NCBI GenBank assembly: GCA_005884985.1
Contig: VAYK01000109.1
Span: 17,419 to 29,335 of the forward strand
DNA from: Actinomycetota bacterium
GTDB taxonomy: Bacteria; Actinomycetota; Thermoleophilia; Solirubrobacterales; 70-9
Length of the DNA: 11,917 bases
Direction: 5' to 3'
In this document: positions 1 to 5,521 of the stretch, one piece after another
Position numbering within the stretch: position 1 is the first letter of the stretch
Layout: every line of letters starts with the position of its first letter
Position numbers and translations under genes: made by a program
The notes under the pieces: model-generated
What the model saw: the letters and a program-made list of their open reading frames with translations, nothing else
The model's database searches: none
Told to the model about the DNA's origin: nothing

Positions 1-13
1 ACACACCCGAGTG

Positions 14-19
14 ATTTTA
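14..19 (-). promoter_or_regulatory. -10-like box TAAAAT before an edge GTG (possible leaderless gene start)
   Basis: On the minus strand TAAAAT (19-14) matches the -10 consensus at five of six positions. It is followed by 7 nt and a GTG at 6-4, then the window ends. A TANNNT box about 6-7 nt before an RTG is the usual layout of leaderless actinobacterial transcripts. A gene may therefore start at position 6 and run out of the window. No -35 is visible because hairpin DNA lies upstream. This is inference, as only two codons of the putative gene are present. Confidence 0.35.
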
Positions 20-38
20 GGGCGGGGCGCGCCCGCCC
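20..38 (-). terminator. GC-rich hairpin, possible attenuator/terminator stem
   Basis: Two perfect 7-bp arms (GGGCGGG at 20-26 and CCCGCCC at 32-38) enclose a 5-nt loop. In minus-strand RNA the hairpin comes 63 nt after the stop of the Leu-rich mini-ORF and is followed by UAAAAUCACU, which is A/U-rich but not a U-tract. It could terminate the transcript from upstream (exonuclease or leader ORF) or act as the second stem of an attenuator. It also overlaps where a -35 would sit for the TAAAAT box. Confidence 0.35.
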
Positions 39-65
39 CCTATGTCCCTGAGCGCTGGTCTACGT

Positions 66-97
66 CGCCGGCCCCCCGAAGGGTGGCGCAGCCGGCG
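66..97 (-). promoter_or_regulatory. RNA hairpin with inner C(UUCG)G loop, just after a mini-ORF
   Basis: The arms at 66-72 and 91-97 pair perfectly over 7 bp. Inside, 74-76 and 81-83 pair around 77-80, giving a canonical extra-stable C(UUCG)G tetraloop in minus-strand RNA. The stem starts 4 nt after the stop codon (101-103) of the 12-codon ORF, where a ribosome on that ORF would influence folding. This geometry resembles a peptide-leader attenuator; the function is inferred. Confidence 0.4.
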
Positions 98-100
98 GCG

Positions 101-139
101 TCACCGTCTCAGCAGCCTCAAGCGGAGCAGCACGCTCAT
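101..139 (-). CDS. Leu-rich 12-aa mini-ORF, candidate regulatory leader peptide
   Basis: ATG at 139 to TGA at 101-103 encodes MSVLLRLRLLRR. Five of twelve residues are Leu (CTG, CTC, TTG, CTG, CTG) and one is Val. A GGGG run lies 8 nt upstream, and two hairpins follow at 66-97 and 20-38. Short Leu/Val/Ile-rich leaders before hairpins are the classic arrangement for ribosome-mediated attenuation of branched-chain amino acid genes, so a downstream ilv or leu gene beyond position 1 is possible. The ORF is so short that chance occurrence cannot be excluded, and the downstream gene is not in the window. Confidence 0.4.
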   Translation of the reverse strand: MSVLLRLRLLRR

Positions 140-166
140 CACACCAACCCCGGACGCGCGCCAGTG

Positions 167-172
167 ATTTTG
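167..172 (-). promoter_or_regulatory. weak -10-like box CAAAAT upstream of the mini-ORF
   Basis: CAAAAT (172-167) matches four of six -10 positions and would start a transcript near 157-160, about 20 nt before the ATG at 139. The stretch AAAATCACT (171-163) recurs at 18-10 within the other -10-like box. Another weak pair on the same strand is TTGCGT (226-221), 18 nt, TAAACG (202-197). None has a good -35, so this is only a placement suggestion. Confidence 0.2.
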
Positions 173-247
173 CGTCCGTGCCCGCCGACATCACAGCGTT
201 TACCGCTCAGGCCGCGAGCGACGCAAGGCCGACCGTGCCGAGAAGGA

Positions 248-1138
248 CTAGCCGGCCCGGGCTCGGGCTGCGGCCAAGGCGTCGGCCCGCGCGGCCAGCC
301 CGGTCGCGTCGAGCCAGTCGCACAACTCGGCGAATCCGGCGGCCGGCCCGGTCCACCGCAGATCCTCGACGGCCGCGGAGATTGGCGCGTCGGGCTGGAG
401 CGTGGCGATCCGGCGGAACAGGAGCGCTTCGTCGAACTGGTTCCGGAGCGTGGCGGCCAGCTTGCCGGCGCCCCGGACGGCGACGTCCCACTCGTCGCCG
501 GCGGCCGGGATGTCCTCCAGCCGCCCGTATCGGGCGAGCACGGCGGCGGTCGACTTGGCGCCCCAGCCGGGAAGGCCGGGGAAGCCGTCAGCGCTATCAC
601 CCACCAAGGCGAGGTAATCCGGGATGGACTCGGGCGGTACCCCGAACTTCTCGCTGACACCCGCTCGGTTGAACACGGTGCCCTGCCGCCGGTCGAGTTG
701 GACGATGCGGCCATCCTCGGTCACGCATTGGCCGAGGTCCTTGTCGGGAGTGCAGATGATCACCTGATCCACGGCTGGATCGGCGGCCGCCATCGCCGCC
801 GCCGCGCACAAGGCGTCGTCGGCCTCGAACTCCACCATCGGCCAGACCGTCACCCCAGCGGCGGCCAGCGCCTGCTCCACGATCGGGAACTGGCTCTTGA
901 GGGCCGGGTCAACGCCCTCGCCGGTCTTGTAGGTCGGCCACATGTCGTTTCGGAATGACTCGATGACATGGTCGGTGGCGACACCGACGTGGGTGGCCCC
1001 TTCCTCGAGCAGCGTCAGCACCGAGCCCACCACGCCCCTCGTAGCGGCCACTTCGTGGTCCTCGCGGTTCACGTGCTGCGGCAGGGCGAAGAAGTACCGG
1101 AACAGCTCGTACGTGCCATCGATCAGGTGGACCTTCAC
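248..1138 (-). CDS. 5'-3' exonuclease / flap endonuclease-like nuclease (PIN + H3TH)
   Basis: This 296-aa protein starts at GTG 1138, where the family's typical opening (MKVHLIDGTYELFR) begins; GGGAG lies only 3 nt upstream. It corresponds to the stand-alone 5' nuclease domain related to the N-terminus of DNA polymerase I, which removes 5' flaps or RNA primers with divalent metals. The predicted metal-binding acids are present: D7, E105/D107/D108 (EFEADDAL), D132 and D134 (TPDKDLG). GDSADGFPGLPGWGAK at 180-195 forms the helix-3-turn-helix DNA-binding element with D181 and D184. Length and motifs look intact. The upstream permease frame runs into it without a stop, so translation could read through, but the 296-aa form matches the family. 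The biological role (repair or primer removal) is inferred from the family. Confidence 0.88.
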   Translation of the reverse strand: MKVHLIDGTYELFRYFFALPQHVNREDHEVAATRGVVGSVLTLLEEGATHVGVATDHVIESFRNDMWPTYKTGEGVDPALKSQFPIVEQALAAAGVTVWPMVEFEADDALCAAAAMAAADPAVDQVIICTPDKDLGQCVTEDGRIVQLDRRQGTVFNRAGVSEKFGVPPESIPDYLALVGDSADGFPGLPGWGAKSTAAVLARYGRLEDIPAAGDEWDVAVRGAGKLAATLRNQFDEALLFRRIATLQPDAPISAAVEDLRWTGPAAGFAELCDWLDATGLAARADALAAARARAG

Positions 1139-2467
1139 GGACTCCCAAGTGTCACAGCTAAGCGCACCTAAGCGAAGGAGGTGAAGGATCGGCAGGCCGA
1201 GGGCGGGCCCCGCTGCATCGAGGCCACCGGACATCGCGTCGAGTGCCGCGTGGAACGGGAACAGCGCCCGGACCACCTTGATCACGTCGAACAGGGCGGG
1301 GCTGACGGTGCCGGACTCGACCAGGGACACGAAGGCGATCGGGAGCGAGATCATGAAGGCGAGCAGCGAGCTGGCGCGGACCTCGCGGGCGGCGCCGCCG
1401 ATCGCCGCCCCAAAGGCGGCGAAGGCCGCCCCGCCCGCCACGATCGCCGCTCCGAACAACGGGAGGCGGCCCCAATCGATGTGGACGAACAGCGACAGGC
1501 CGCCCAGCATCAGCAGCGTGACGACGATCGACAGGGTCACACCCAACCCAACCTTCTCGAGCAGCAGCGCCGTACGCCCCACCAGCCCCCGAGTCAGTCG
1601 CGCGAACGCGTTCTCCTCGCGCTCCAGCGCCAACGAGCCGGCAACCAGCAGCACCGTGACGAACATCAGGGTCACCGTCGCCGCAACCGAGATCGCAAAG
1701 GCGTCGAGGCTTGGCGGCGAGCCCGAGACCACCTCCTTCTGGACATCGATCGGGTGGGCGATCGAGCCCAGCAGCGGGGTGGCGAGGTTGAGGTTCTGAC
1801 GCGCCAGTTTCGAGAACTGGATCACCCTGTCGAGGGCGACGGCGAACGGGCTGTTGGCCGGCAGCTGCGGCCGCACGGCCTCGAGGATGCGCTGGGTGTT
1901 CTTCAGCCCGAGGACGTTGAAGGTCTGGCCGAGCAGGTTGAAGTTGCCGCCCCTGAGCAGCAGCGTCAGATAGTTGGTGGAGATCCGCGTGACCTGCTTC
2001 GAGATCTTCAGGTTCGCCTCGGTGACCAGCGAGCTGATCCGGTCGTCCACGAGGCGCGCCTTGACAGGGTCCTCCTCGTTGACCAGGACCCGCACGGTCG
2101 GCTGCGAGGGCGTCAGCGACCCGAGCGACTCGAGCTTCTGGATCAGGTCCGGCGGCAGGATCAGCGCCGCGAGCGCGTCGCCCGACGCGACCATGTCGCG
2201 CGCCTGCTGCTCGCTGGACACCGGGATGCAATCGATCCGCGAGCAGAGCGCGCTGCGAGCCCCCGCGATGTCGAACTTGGTGCCGGCGAGGACGAACGGC
2301 TGGCCCGCGGGGACCTCGTTGAGGAACGCGACCCGGGGCGTCTCGGGCCCGCGCGAGAGCGCGAAGCCGATCAGCACGGCGATCGCGACCGGGTAGACCA
2401 CCAGCAGCGCCGTCACCAGCGGCGAGCGGCGCAGGATCTGAAGATCCTTGATGAACAGCCAGCGCAT
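1139..2467 (-). CDS. ABC-2 type exporter permease, end altered (no stop before the exonuclease)
   Basis: ATG at 2467 follows AGGCGG and lies 28 nt after the ATPase stop; an in-frame ATG at 2527 inside the ATPase gene is less likely. The 443 residues shown have one TM helix at about 17-37, a roughly 215-residue extracytoplasmic region, then TM segments near 254-281, 305-329, 334-356 and 365-388, and a sixth starting at about 420. This is the ABC-2 permease layout; it would form the channel for the neighbouring ATPase, and the substrate is unknown. The last helix and the expected basic tail are cut short at residue 436. From there the frame uses atypical codons (CTT, TTA, GGT, TGT, ACT) and runs into the exonuclease. 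Stops in the other two frames lie at 1168-1170 and 1158-1160, so the true end is probably there, via a small indel. Confidence 0.8.
1158..1174. repeat. CTAAGCG direct repeat at the permease/exonuclease junction
   Basis: CTAAGCG occurs at 1158-1164 and 1168-1174, separated by CAC. Each copy supplies a minus-strand TAG in a different frame (1158-1160 and 1168-1170), the two candidate stops for the permease. The repeat may mark a small duplication or slippage that changed the end of the permease gene. Confidence 0.5.
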
Positions 2468-2495
2468 TAGCCGCCTGCCTCGGGCCCGATCCCCA

Positions 2496-3191
2496 TCAAT
2501 GCCCTCGATCGCGGAGGAAGGCGACAAATGCCTGCTCGAAGTCGCGGGCCCCCGATTCGCGAACCGCCGCGTGCAGCTCGGCCGAGGTGCCGTCGAACAG
2601 CGCCTCGCCGTCGGCGAGCACCAGCAGGCGCTGACCGTACCGCTCGGCCTCGGCGATGTTGTGGGTGGAGAAGATCACCGTGGTGCCGGCGACCGCGAGG
2701 CCGAGCACGAACTCCCACAGGCGCTCGCGCTGGCGCGGGTCGAGCCCGGCGCTGGGCTCGTCGAGCAGCAGGACCCGCGGGCGTGCGAGCAGCCCAATTG
2801 CGATGTTGATCCGCTGCTGGTTACCGCCCGACAGCGTCCCCACCTGGTCGTTGCGGCGGTCGGCGAGGCCGGTCTGATCGAGCATCTCCTCGACCGTGGC
2901 GTCGGTGTCGGGGACCTTCTCGAGGTGCGCGAAGAGGCGCAGGTTCTCGGTCACGGTGAGACGGCGGTAGAACGCTGCCTGCTGCGGGATCCATCCGATC
3001 TCGCCCGGTGGCCGGCTGACGGTGCCGGCGTCCGGAGGCCTGATCCCGGCGAGGATCGACAGCAGCGTCGTCTTGCCGGCGCCGTTCGGACCGATCACCG
3101 CGAGCAGTTCGCCCCGGTGGGCGGCGAAGCTGACGCCCCTCAGCGCCTCGCGCTCACCGAAGCGCTTCACGAGCGCACGCGTCTCGATCAC
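2496..3191 (-). CDS. ABC transporter ATP-binding protein
   Basis: Starting at GTG 3191, right after GGGGAGG, the protein has 231 aa, a normal size for a single-domain ABC ATPase. All motifs are present: Walker A GPNGAGKT (34-41), Q-loop Q70, signature LSGGNQQR (120-127), Walker B LLLDEP (141-146), D-loop AGLD and H-loop H177. It powers the permease encoded 28 nt downstream, probably as a homodimer of an ABC-2 type exporter of unknown substrate. The Shine-Dalgarno spacing to GTG 3191 is short (2 nt). An upstream in-frame GTG about 19 codons earlier is possible, but adds a tail that lacks ABC features. The LSGGNQQR signature is found in drug, lipid and nodulation-type exporters, and does not fix the substrate. 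Confidence 0.94.
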   Translation of the reverse strand: MIETRALVKRFGEREALRGVSFAAHRGELLAVIGPNGAGKTTLLSILAGIRPPDAGTVSRPPGEIGWIPQQAAFYRRLTVTENLRLFAHLEKVPDTDATVEEMLDQTGLADRRNDQVGTLSGGNQQRINIAIGLLARPRVLLLDEPSAGLDPRQRERLWEFVLGLAVAGTTVIFSTHNIAEAERYGQRLLVLADGEALFDGTSAELHAAVRESGARDFEQAFVAFLRDRGH

Positions 3192-3247
3192 GACCTCCCC
3201 GTCGATGGACCGGCCGTGGGTGGCGGATTCGGCGAACACGCCGAGGA

Positions 3248-3253
3248 AAACTA
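3248..3253 (-). promoter_or_regulatory. possible -10 (TAGTTT) for the ABC exporter operon
   Basis: Minus-strand TAGTTT (3253-3248) fits TANNNT and would give a roughly 50-nt leader before GTG 3191 with its GGGGAGG site. The large inverted repeat at 3269-3304 covers the -20 to -55 region, where a regulator would bind. No convincing -35 is seen. Confidence 0.25.
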
Positions 3254-3268
3254 GAGGGTGCGGAACAC

Positions 3269-3304
3269 CGGCCGGGTCCCCCGATCGGGATTTCCACCCG
3301 GCCG
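3269..3304. repeat. nested palindrome in the divergent intergenic region (operator candidate)
   Basis: Outer arms CGGCCGGGT (3269-3277) and ACCCGGCCG (3296-3304) are perfect inverted repeats of 9 bp. Between them lies a second perfect palindrome, CCCGATCGGG (3280-3289). The site sits between the divergent ABC operon (start 3191) and the plus-strand gene at 3399, adjacent to a TAGTTT box. A dimeric repressor or activator controlling one or both genes is a reasonable inference. Palindromes are common by chance in GC-rich DNA, but a nested pair is less so. Confidence 0.35.
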
Positions 3305-3398
3305 ATCGCGGTCTTGATCGTCTACCCCGGCGCGATCCTCGTCGCCGGGCGCAACTTCCACTCGCGCCGTTTGTTACTGGGGCGAGACGGGAGCGCTG

Positions 3399-4043
3399 AT
3401 GAGCACGACAACAACTCGACGGGTGGAGCAGCCGAGCGGAGCTCGGCGGCGGAACAGGGTCAAGCGGCCGCGATTGATCCGGCAGGCGAGCGCCTGGGTG
3501 CCGGGCCGGGCTCCCGAGCCGCTTCCTCTGCAAGACCTGGAAGAGTCAGCCGCGGTCCGGTGGGTCGACATCTACGGTGGCGAGCTGAGCGGCGGAGAGG
3601 TGCTGGCGCTGCTCGGCCCGATCTGCCGCGGCCAGCTCAAGGACAAGATGGTCCGCGATCTGATCACCCCCAAGCGGTTCGCATGCGCGTCCGGGGCTCG
3701 CTACGGCGACAGCCCGGTTGTGATCAGCTCCGCCTTCCGGATTCGCCACCTCCAGCCCGGCACCAACGGGAGCATGCCCGCGAGCGCCGACGGGGTCACC
3801 TCGGTGTTCGAGCCGGTCCAGCTCCTGGTGGGCAACAACTGGCTGCTCAGCTGCTGGCTTCCGCCACGGGTGTTTCGTGGCCTCGGCGATCCGCTGGACG
3901 CCGTCGACGATTCGTCGAGCGGTGTCTACCTGGCTATGGCCGAACGTTGGCCGACCAGCAATGCGGACAGCGCCGAGGACCTCGCCAGCCTGGTTCGCCG
4001 GCAGCTCGCCGTCGCCGCTGGCTACCGGCCGACGATCAACTGA
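3399..4043 (+). CDS. hypothetical protein resembling a solo CorA-type N-terminal domain
   Basis: ATG 3399 has GGGAG 5 nt upstream. The 214-aa product has an Arg-rich N-terminus (1-35), then VRWVDIYGGELSGGEVLALL (53-72) and VFEPVQLLVGNNWLLSCWLPP (136-156). These are reminiscent of the start (W-[VI]-D, helix) and the VG.N.LL..H strand of the soluble CorA/MIT magnesium-transporter domain. The long helical stalk, transmembrane helices and GMN motif that follow in real CorA are absent, and a stop plus a strong hairpin come right after. No signal peptide or membrane segment is visible, so it is likely cytosolic. It may be a truncated CorA relative or an unrelated conserved hypothetical. That the gene is real is well supported by start, codon use and flanking elements; the family assignment is tentative. 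Confidence 0.65.
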   Translation: MSTTTTRRVEQPSGARRRNRVKRPRLIRQASAWVPGRAPEPLPLQDLEESAAVRWVDIYGGELSGGEVLALLGPICRGQLKDKMVRDLITPKRFACASGARYGDSPVVISSAFRIRHLQPGTNGSMPASADGVTSVFEPVQLLVGNNWLLSCWLPPRVFRGLGDPLDAVDDSSSGVYLAMAERWPTSNADSAEDLASLVRRQLAVAAGYRPTIN

Positions 4044-4051
4044 CGCCGAGT

Positions 4052-4095
4052 CGCGCCCACCCGTGCGGTACGCAGGGACCGCACGGGTGGGCGCG
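4052..4095. terminator. perfect 18-bp hairpin between the CorA-like gene and the YmdB gene
   Basis: The arms 4052-4069 and 4078-4095 are fully complementary over 18 bp around an 8-nt loop, starting 8 nt after the stop of the upstream gene. No T-tract follows, as is usual for stem-only terminators described in high-GC Gram-positive bacteria. It probably ends the upstream transcript; the next gene has its own -10 box 11 nt further on. Confidence 0.7.
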
Positions 4096-4106
4096 CCCGG
4101 GACCAC

Positions 4107-4112
4107 TAGGCT
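4107..4112 (+). promoter_or_regulatory. -10 box TAGGCT of a probable leaderless promoter
   Basis: TAGGCT fits TANNNT and ends 9 nt before the GTG at 4122. No Shine-Dalgarno sequence exists between them (CTCTCGCCC), so a leaderless transcript starting at or just before the GTG is likely. The hairpin upstream occupies the -35 region. Confidence 0.45.
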
Positions 4113-4121
4113 CTCTCGCCC

Positions 4122-4901
4122 GTGCGCATCCTGTTTATCGGCGACATCGTTGGCCGTCCCGGCCGGGCCGGGCTCGCCGCGATGATGCCCGAGCTTCGTC
4201 AGCATCACTCACCCGACCTCGTGATCGCCAACGGCGAGAACTCGGCCGGGGGCCTCGGGATCACCGAGAAGACCGCGAACGAGATGTTCGACATCGGCAT
4301 CGACGTGATTACGACCGGCAACCACGTGTACCGACATCGCGAGGCCTACGAGTTCCTCGACCGCAGCGACCGCGTCGTGCGCCCCGCCAACTACCCGGCC
4401 GGAAACCCGGGCCGCGGCGCTACAACGGTGGAGGCCGGCGGGATGCGGGTCGCCGTCCTCAACCTGAGCGGCGCCGTGCAACTCCGCGTAGCCCGCTCGC
4501 CGTTCGCCGAGGCCGACGCCCAGCTCGCCAAGCTTGAGGGCGAGGCTGACGCCGCGATCGTCGACTTCCACGCCGAGGTCACGAGCGAGAAGGTGGCGAT
4601 GGGCTGGCACCTCGACGGGCGTGTCGCCGCCTGCCTCGGCACCCACACCCACGTGCCGACCGCCGACGCCCGCATCCTGCCGGGCGGCACGGCGTTCATC
4701 ACCGACGTAGGCATGACCGGCTCGCGCGCCGGCGTAATCGGAGTGCGGCGCGAGCAGGCGCTCGAGGCCTTCCGCACCCAGATGCCGGTCAACTTCGATA
4801 CCGCCGACGAGGATGTGTGGATCAACGCCGTAGTCGTCGCAGTCCGCGACGACGGCCTGGCGGAGTCGATCGAGCAGGTGCTGGCCCCGGCGCCGGTCTA
4901 G
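4122..4901 (+). CDS. ymdB: YmdB-family metallophosphoesterase (cyclic nucleotide phosphodiesterase)
   Basis: The 259-aa protein has the full length of the TIGR00282/YmdB family. The dinuclear metal ligands fall at the positions I recall for Bacillus YmdB: D8 (GDIVGRPG), E39 and N40 (NGEN), N67 and H68 (TGNH), H150 (DFHAE), H175 and H177 (GTHTHVPTAD). Family members are cytosolic and hydrolyse 2',3'-cyclic nucleotides or other phosphodiesters in vitro, and affect biofilm or motility decisions and RNA turnover in Bacillus. The function here is inferred from family. It starts at GTG 4122 without a Shine-Dalgarno site, behind a TAGGCT box. In many genomes ymdB follows rny (RNase Y); here the upstream neighbour is the CorA-like gene behind a strong hairpin, so it seems to be transcribed alone. 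Confidence 0.95.
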   Translation: MRILFIGDIVGRPGRAGLAAMMPELRQHHSPDLVIANGENSAGGLGITEKTANEMFDIGIDVITTGNHVYRHREAYEFLDRSDRVVRPANYPAGNPGRGATTVEAGGMRVAVLNLSGAVQLRVARSPFAEADAQLAKLEGEADAAIVDFHAEVTSEKVAMGWHLDGRVAACLGTHTHVPTADARILPGGTAFITDVGMTGSRAGVIGVRREQALEAFRTQMPVNFDTADEDVWINAVVVAVRDDGLAESIEQVLAPAPV

Positions 4902-5120
4902 CCGGATCCTTCCGGGATCGGGAGCGGATCGGGTTGGTCGCTCAGCCCGGGTCAGCGGACATCGACGTGACTTGTGTGGTTATCGCCGGGACCAGTGGGT
5001 ACTTGCCTGGCACAGATCACCCATCGACGAGGAGCATCGCCACTCGCCAGCGTACCGGTCGCATCGACACGGTCGCAAGCGACCGCCAAACCGTGACTTG
5101 TCCTGGGAAGCCCGAGCAGC

Positions 5121-5150
5121 GCGACGGCCGCCTGGAAAGGCGGCCGTCGC
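5121..5150 (+). terminator. perfect 12-bp hairpin, terminator or leader element
   Basis: Arms 5121-5132 and 5139-5150 are fully complementary and enclose a 6-nt TGGAAA loop; TTCTC follows on the plus strand. It lies 220 nt after the YmdB stop and 75 nt before the next start, so it may terminate ymdB readthrough, end a small RNA, or act in the leader of the 98-aa gene. Confidence 0.5.
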
Positions 5151-5204
5151 TTCTCGGCAGGGTGGATCGGGCCCGGTCGCGAGGAGCTTGTAATGCCTGT
5201 GCGG

Positions 5205-5220
5205 CCCGTCCGACTACGGG
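5205..5220 (+). promoter_or_regulatory. small stem overlapping the Shine-Dalgarno of the 98-aa gene
   Basis: CCCGT (5205-5209) can pair with ACGGG (5216-5220). The GGGAG ribosome site (5218-5222), 2 nt before ATG 5225, is partly inside the stem. Folding could lower translation. With only 5 bp it may have no role. Confidence 0.25.
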
Positions 5221-5224
5221 AGCA

Positions 5225-5521
5225 ATGGACGAACGAACCAACAAGATCAGCGACCTGCTCCACGAGGCCGGCGAGACCCACCACATCGTGTTCCGGATCA
5301 CGGACGGCGCCGACGACGACTGGGCATCTTGGTACTCAGACTGGCTCACCAGTCACTCCGAGCTTCCCGACCTCCTCGGCTCAGCCCCCATCCGCAGCGA
5401 GCTCACATACGTGCTTGTGAAGCTCGACAAGGACCACACGGCGGAGCGCCCCGAGGAGCGCTGGGAGGACTACTACGCCGAGCGGCTCGTAGAGCACTTC
5501 GCCGGCAAGACACGCGGCTGA
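5225..5521 (+). CDS. conserved hypothetical protein, 98 aa
   Basis: ATG 5225 follows GGGAG. The protein is acidic, rich in Asp, Glu and Trp, with no signal peptide or membrane segment. The opening helix and strand (KISDLLHEAGETHHIVFRI), the block DGADDDWASWYSDWL at about residues 32-46 and the C-terminal WEDYYAERLVEHFAG are, from memory, conserved in small uncharacterised actinobacterial proteins. The Trp/Tyr-rich core suggests a small folded cytosolic domain; no catalytic motif is visible. The stop (5519-5521) lies inside the convergent GT-C-like gene, an overlap of 49 nt tail to tail. An upstream extension in the same frame is Arg-rich and not protein-like, so the ATG at 5225 is preferred. 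Function unknown. Confidence 0.82.
   Translation: MDERTNKISDLLHEAGETHHIVFRITDGADDDWASWYSDWLTSHSELPDLLGSAPIRSELTYVLVKLDKDHTAERPEERWEDYYAERLVEHFAGKTRG

Larger units (their letters stand above)
4902..5224. other. gene-free stretch with repeats and hairpins
   Basis: No convincing coding sequence on either strand; the open plus-strand frame through it is an upstream extension of the 98-aa gene with Arg-rich, non-protein-like composition. It holds a 10-bp direct repeat CGTGACTTGT (4966-4975, 5092-5101), a repeat CGGTCGCA (5056-5063, 5070-5077), a small stem 5070-5085, the strong hairpin 5121-5150 and a stem at 5205-5220. It could carry a 5' leader or small RNA of the next gene. No known RNA family was recognised. 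Confidence 0.5.

Noticed and set aside
11..958. Plus-strand open frame of 315 codons opposite the exonuclease
   Set aside because: Composition is Pro/Gly/Arg-rich without any family motif, and it mirrors the clearly coding minus-strand nuclease; a GC-rich shadow.
1181..2470. Plus-strand open frame of 429 codons opposite the permease
   Set aside because: Low-complexity Arg/Gln/Asp text, antisense to a protein with clear TM helices and ABC-operon context.
3314..4537. Plus-strand frame of 407 codons over the CorA-like and YmdB genes
   Set aside because: Arg/Ala-rich shadow; YmdB motifs and the CorA-like protein lie in other frames. The short VYPGAILVAGRNFH text at its start has no support as a gene.
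5028..5066. Resemblance to the SAH riboswitch core (CGAGGAGC ... GCCAG)
   Set aside because: The second conserved block (GCTCG) and the pseudoknot partner are missing, and the downstream gene has no link to methionine or SAH metabolism.
4817..5224. Upstream extension of the 98-aa gene back into the YmdB gene
   Set aside because: Extension is Arg-rich and motif-free, overlaps ymdB, and an ATG with GGGAG at 5225 explains the conserved part.
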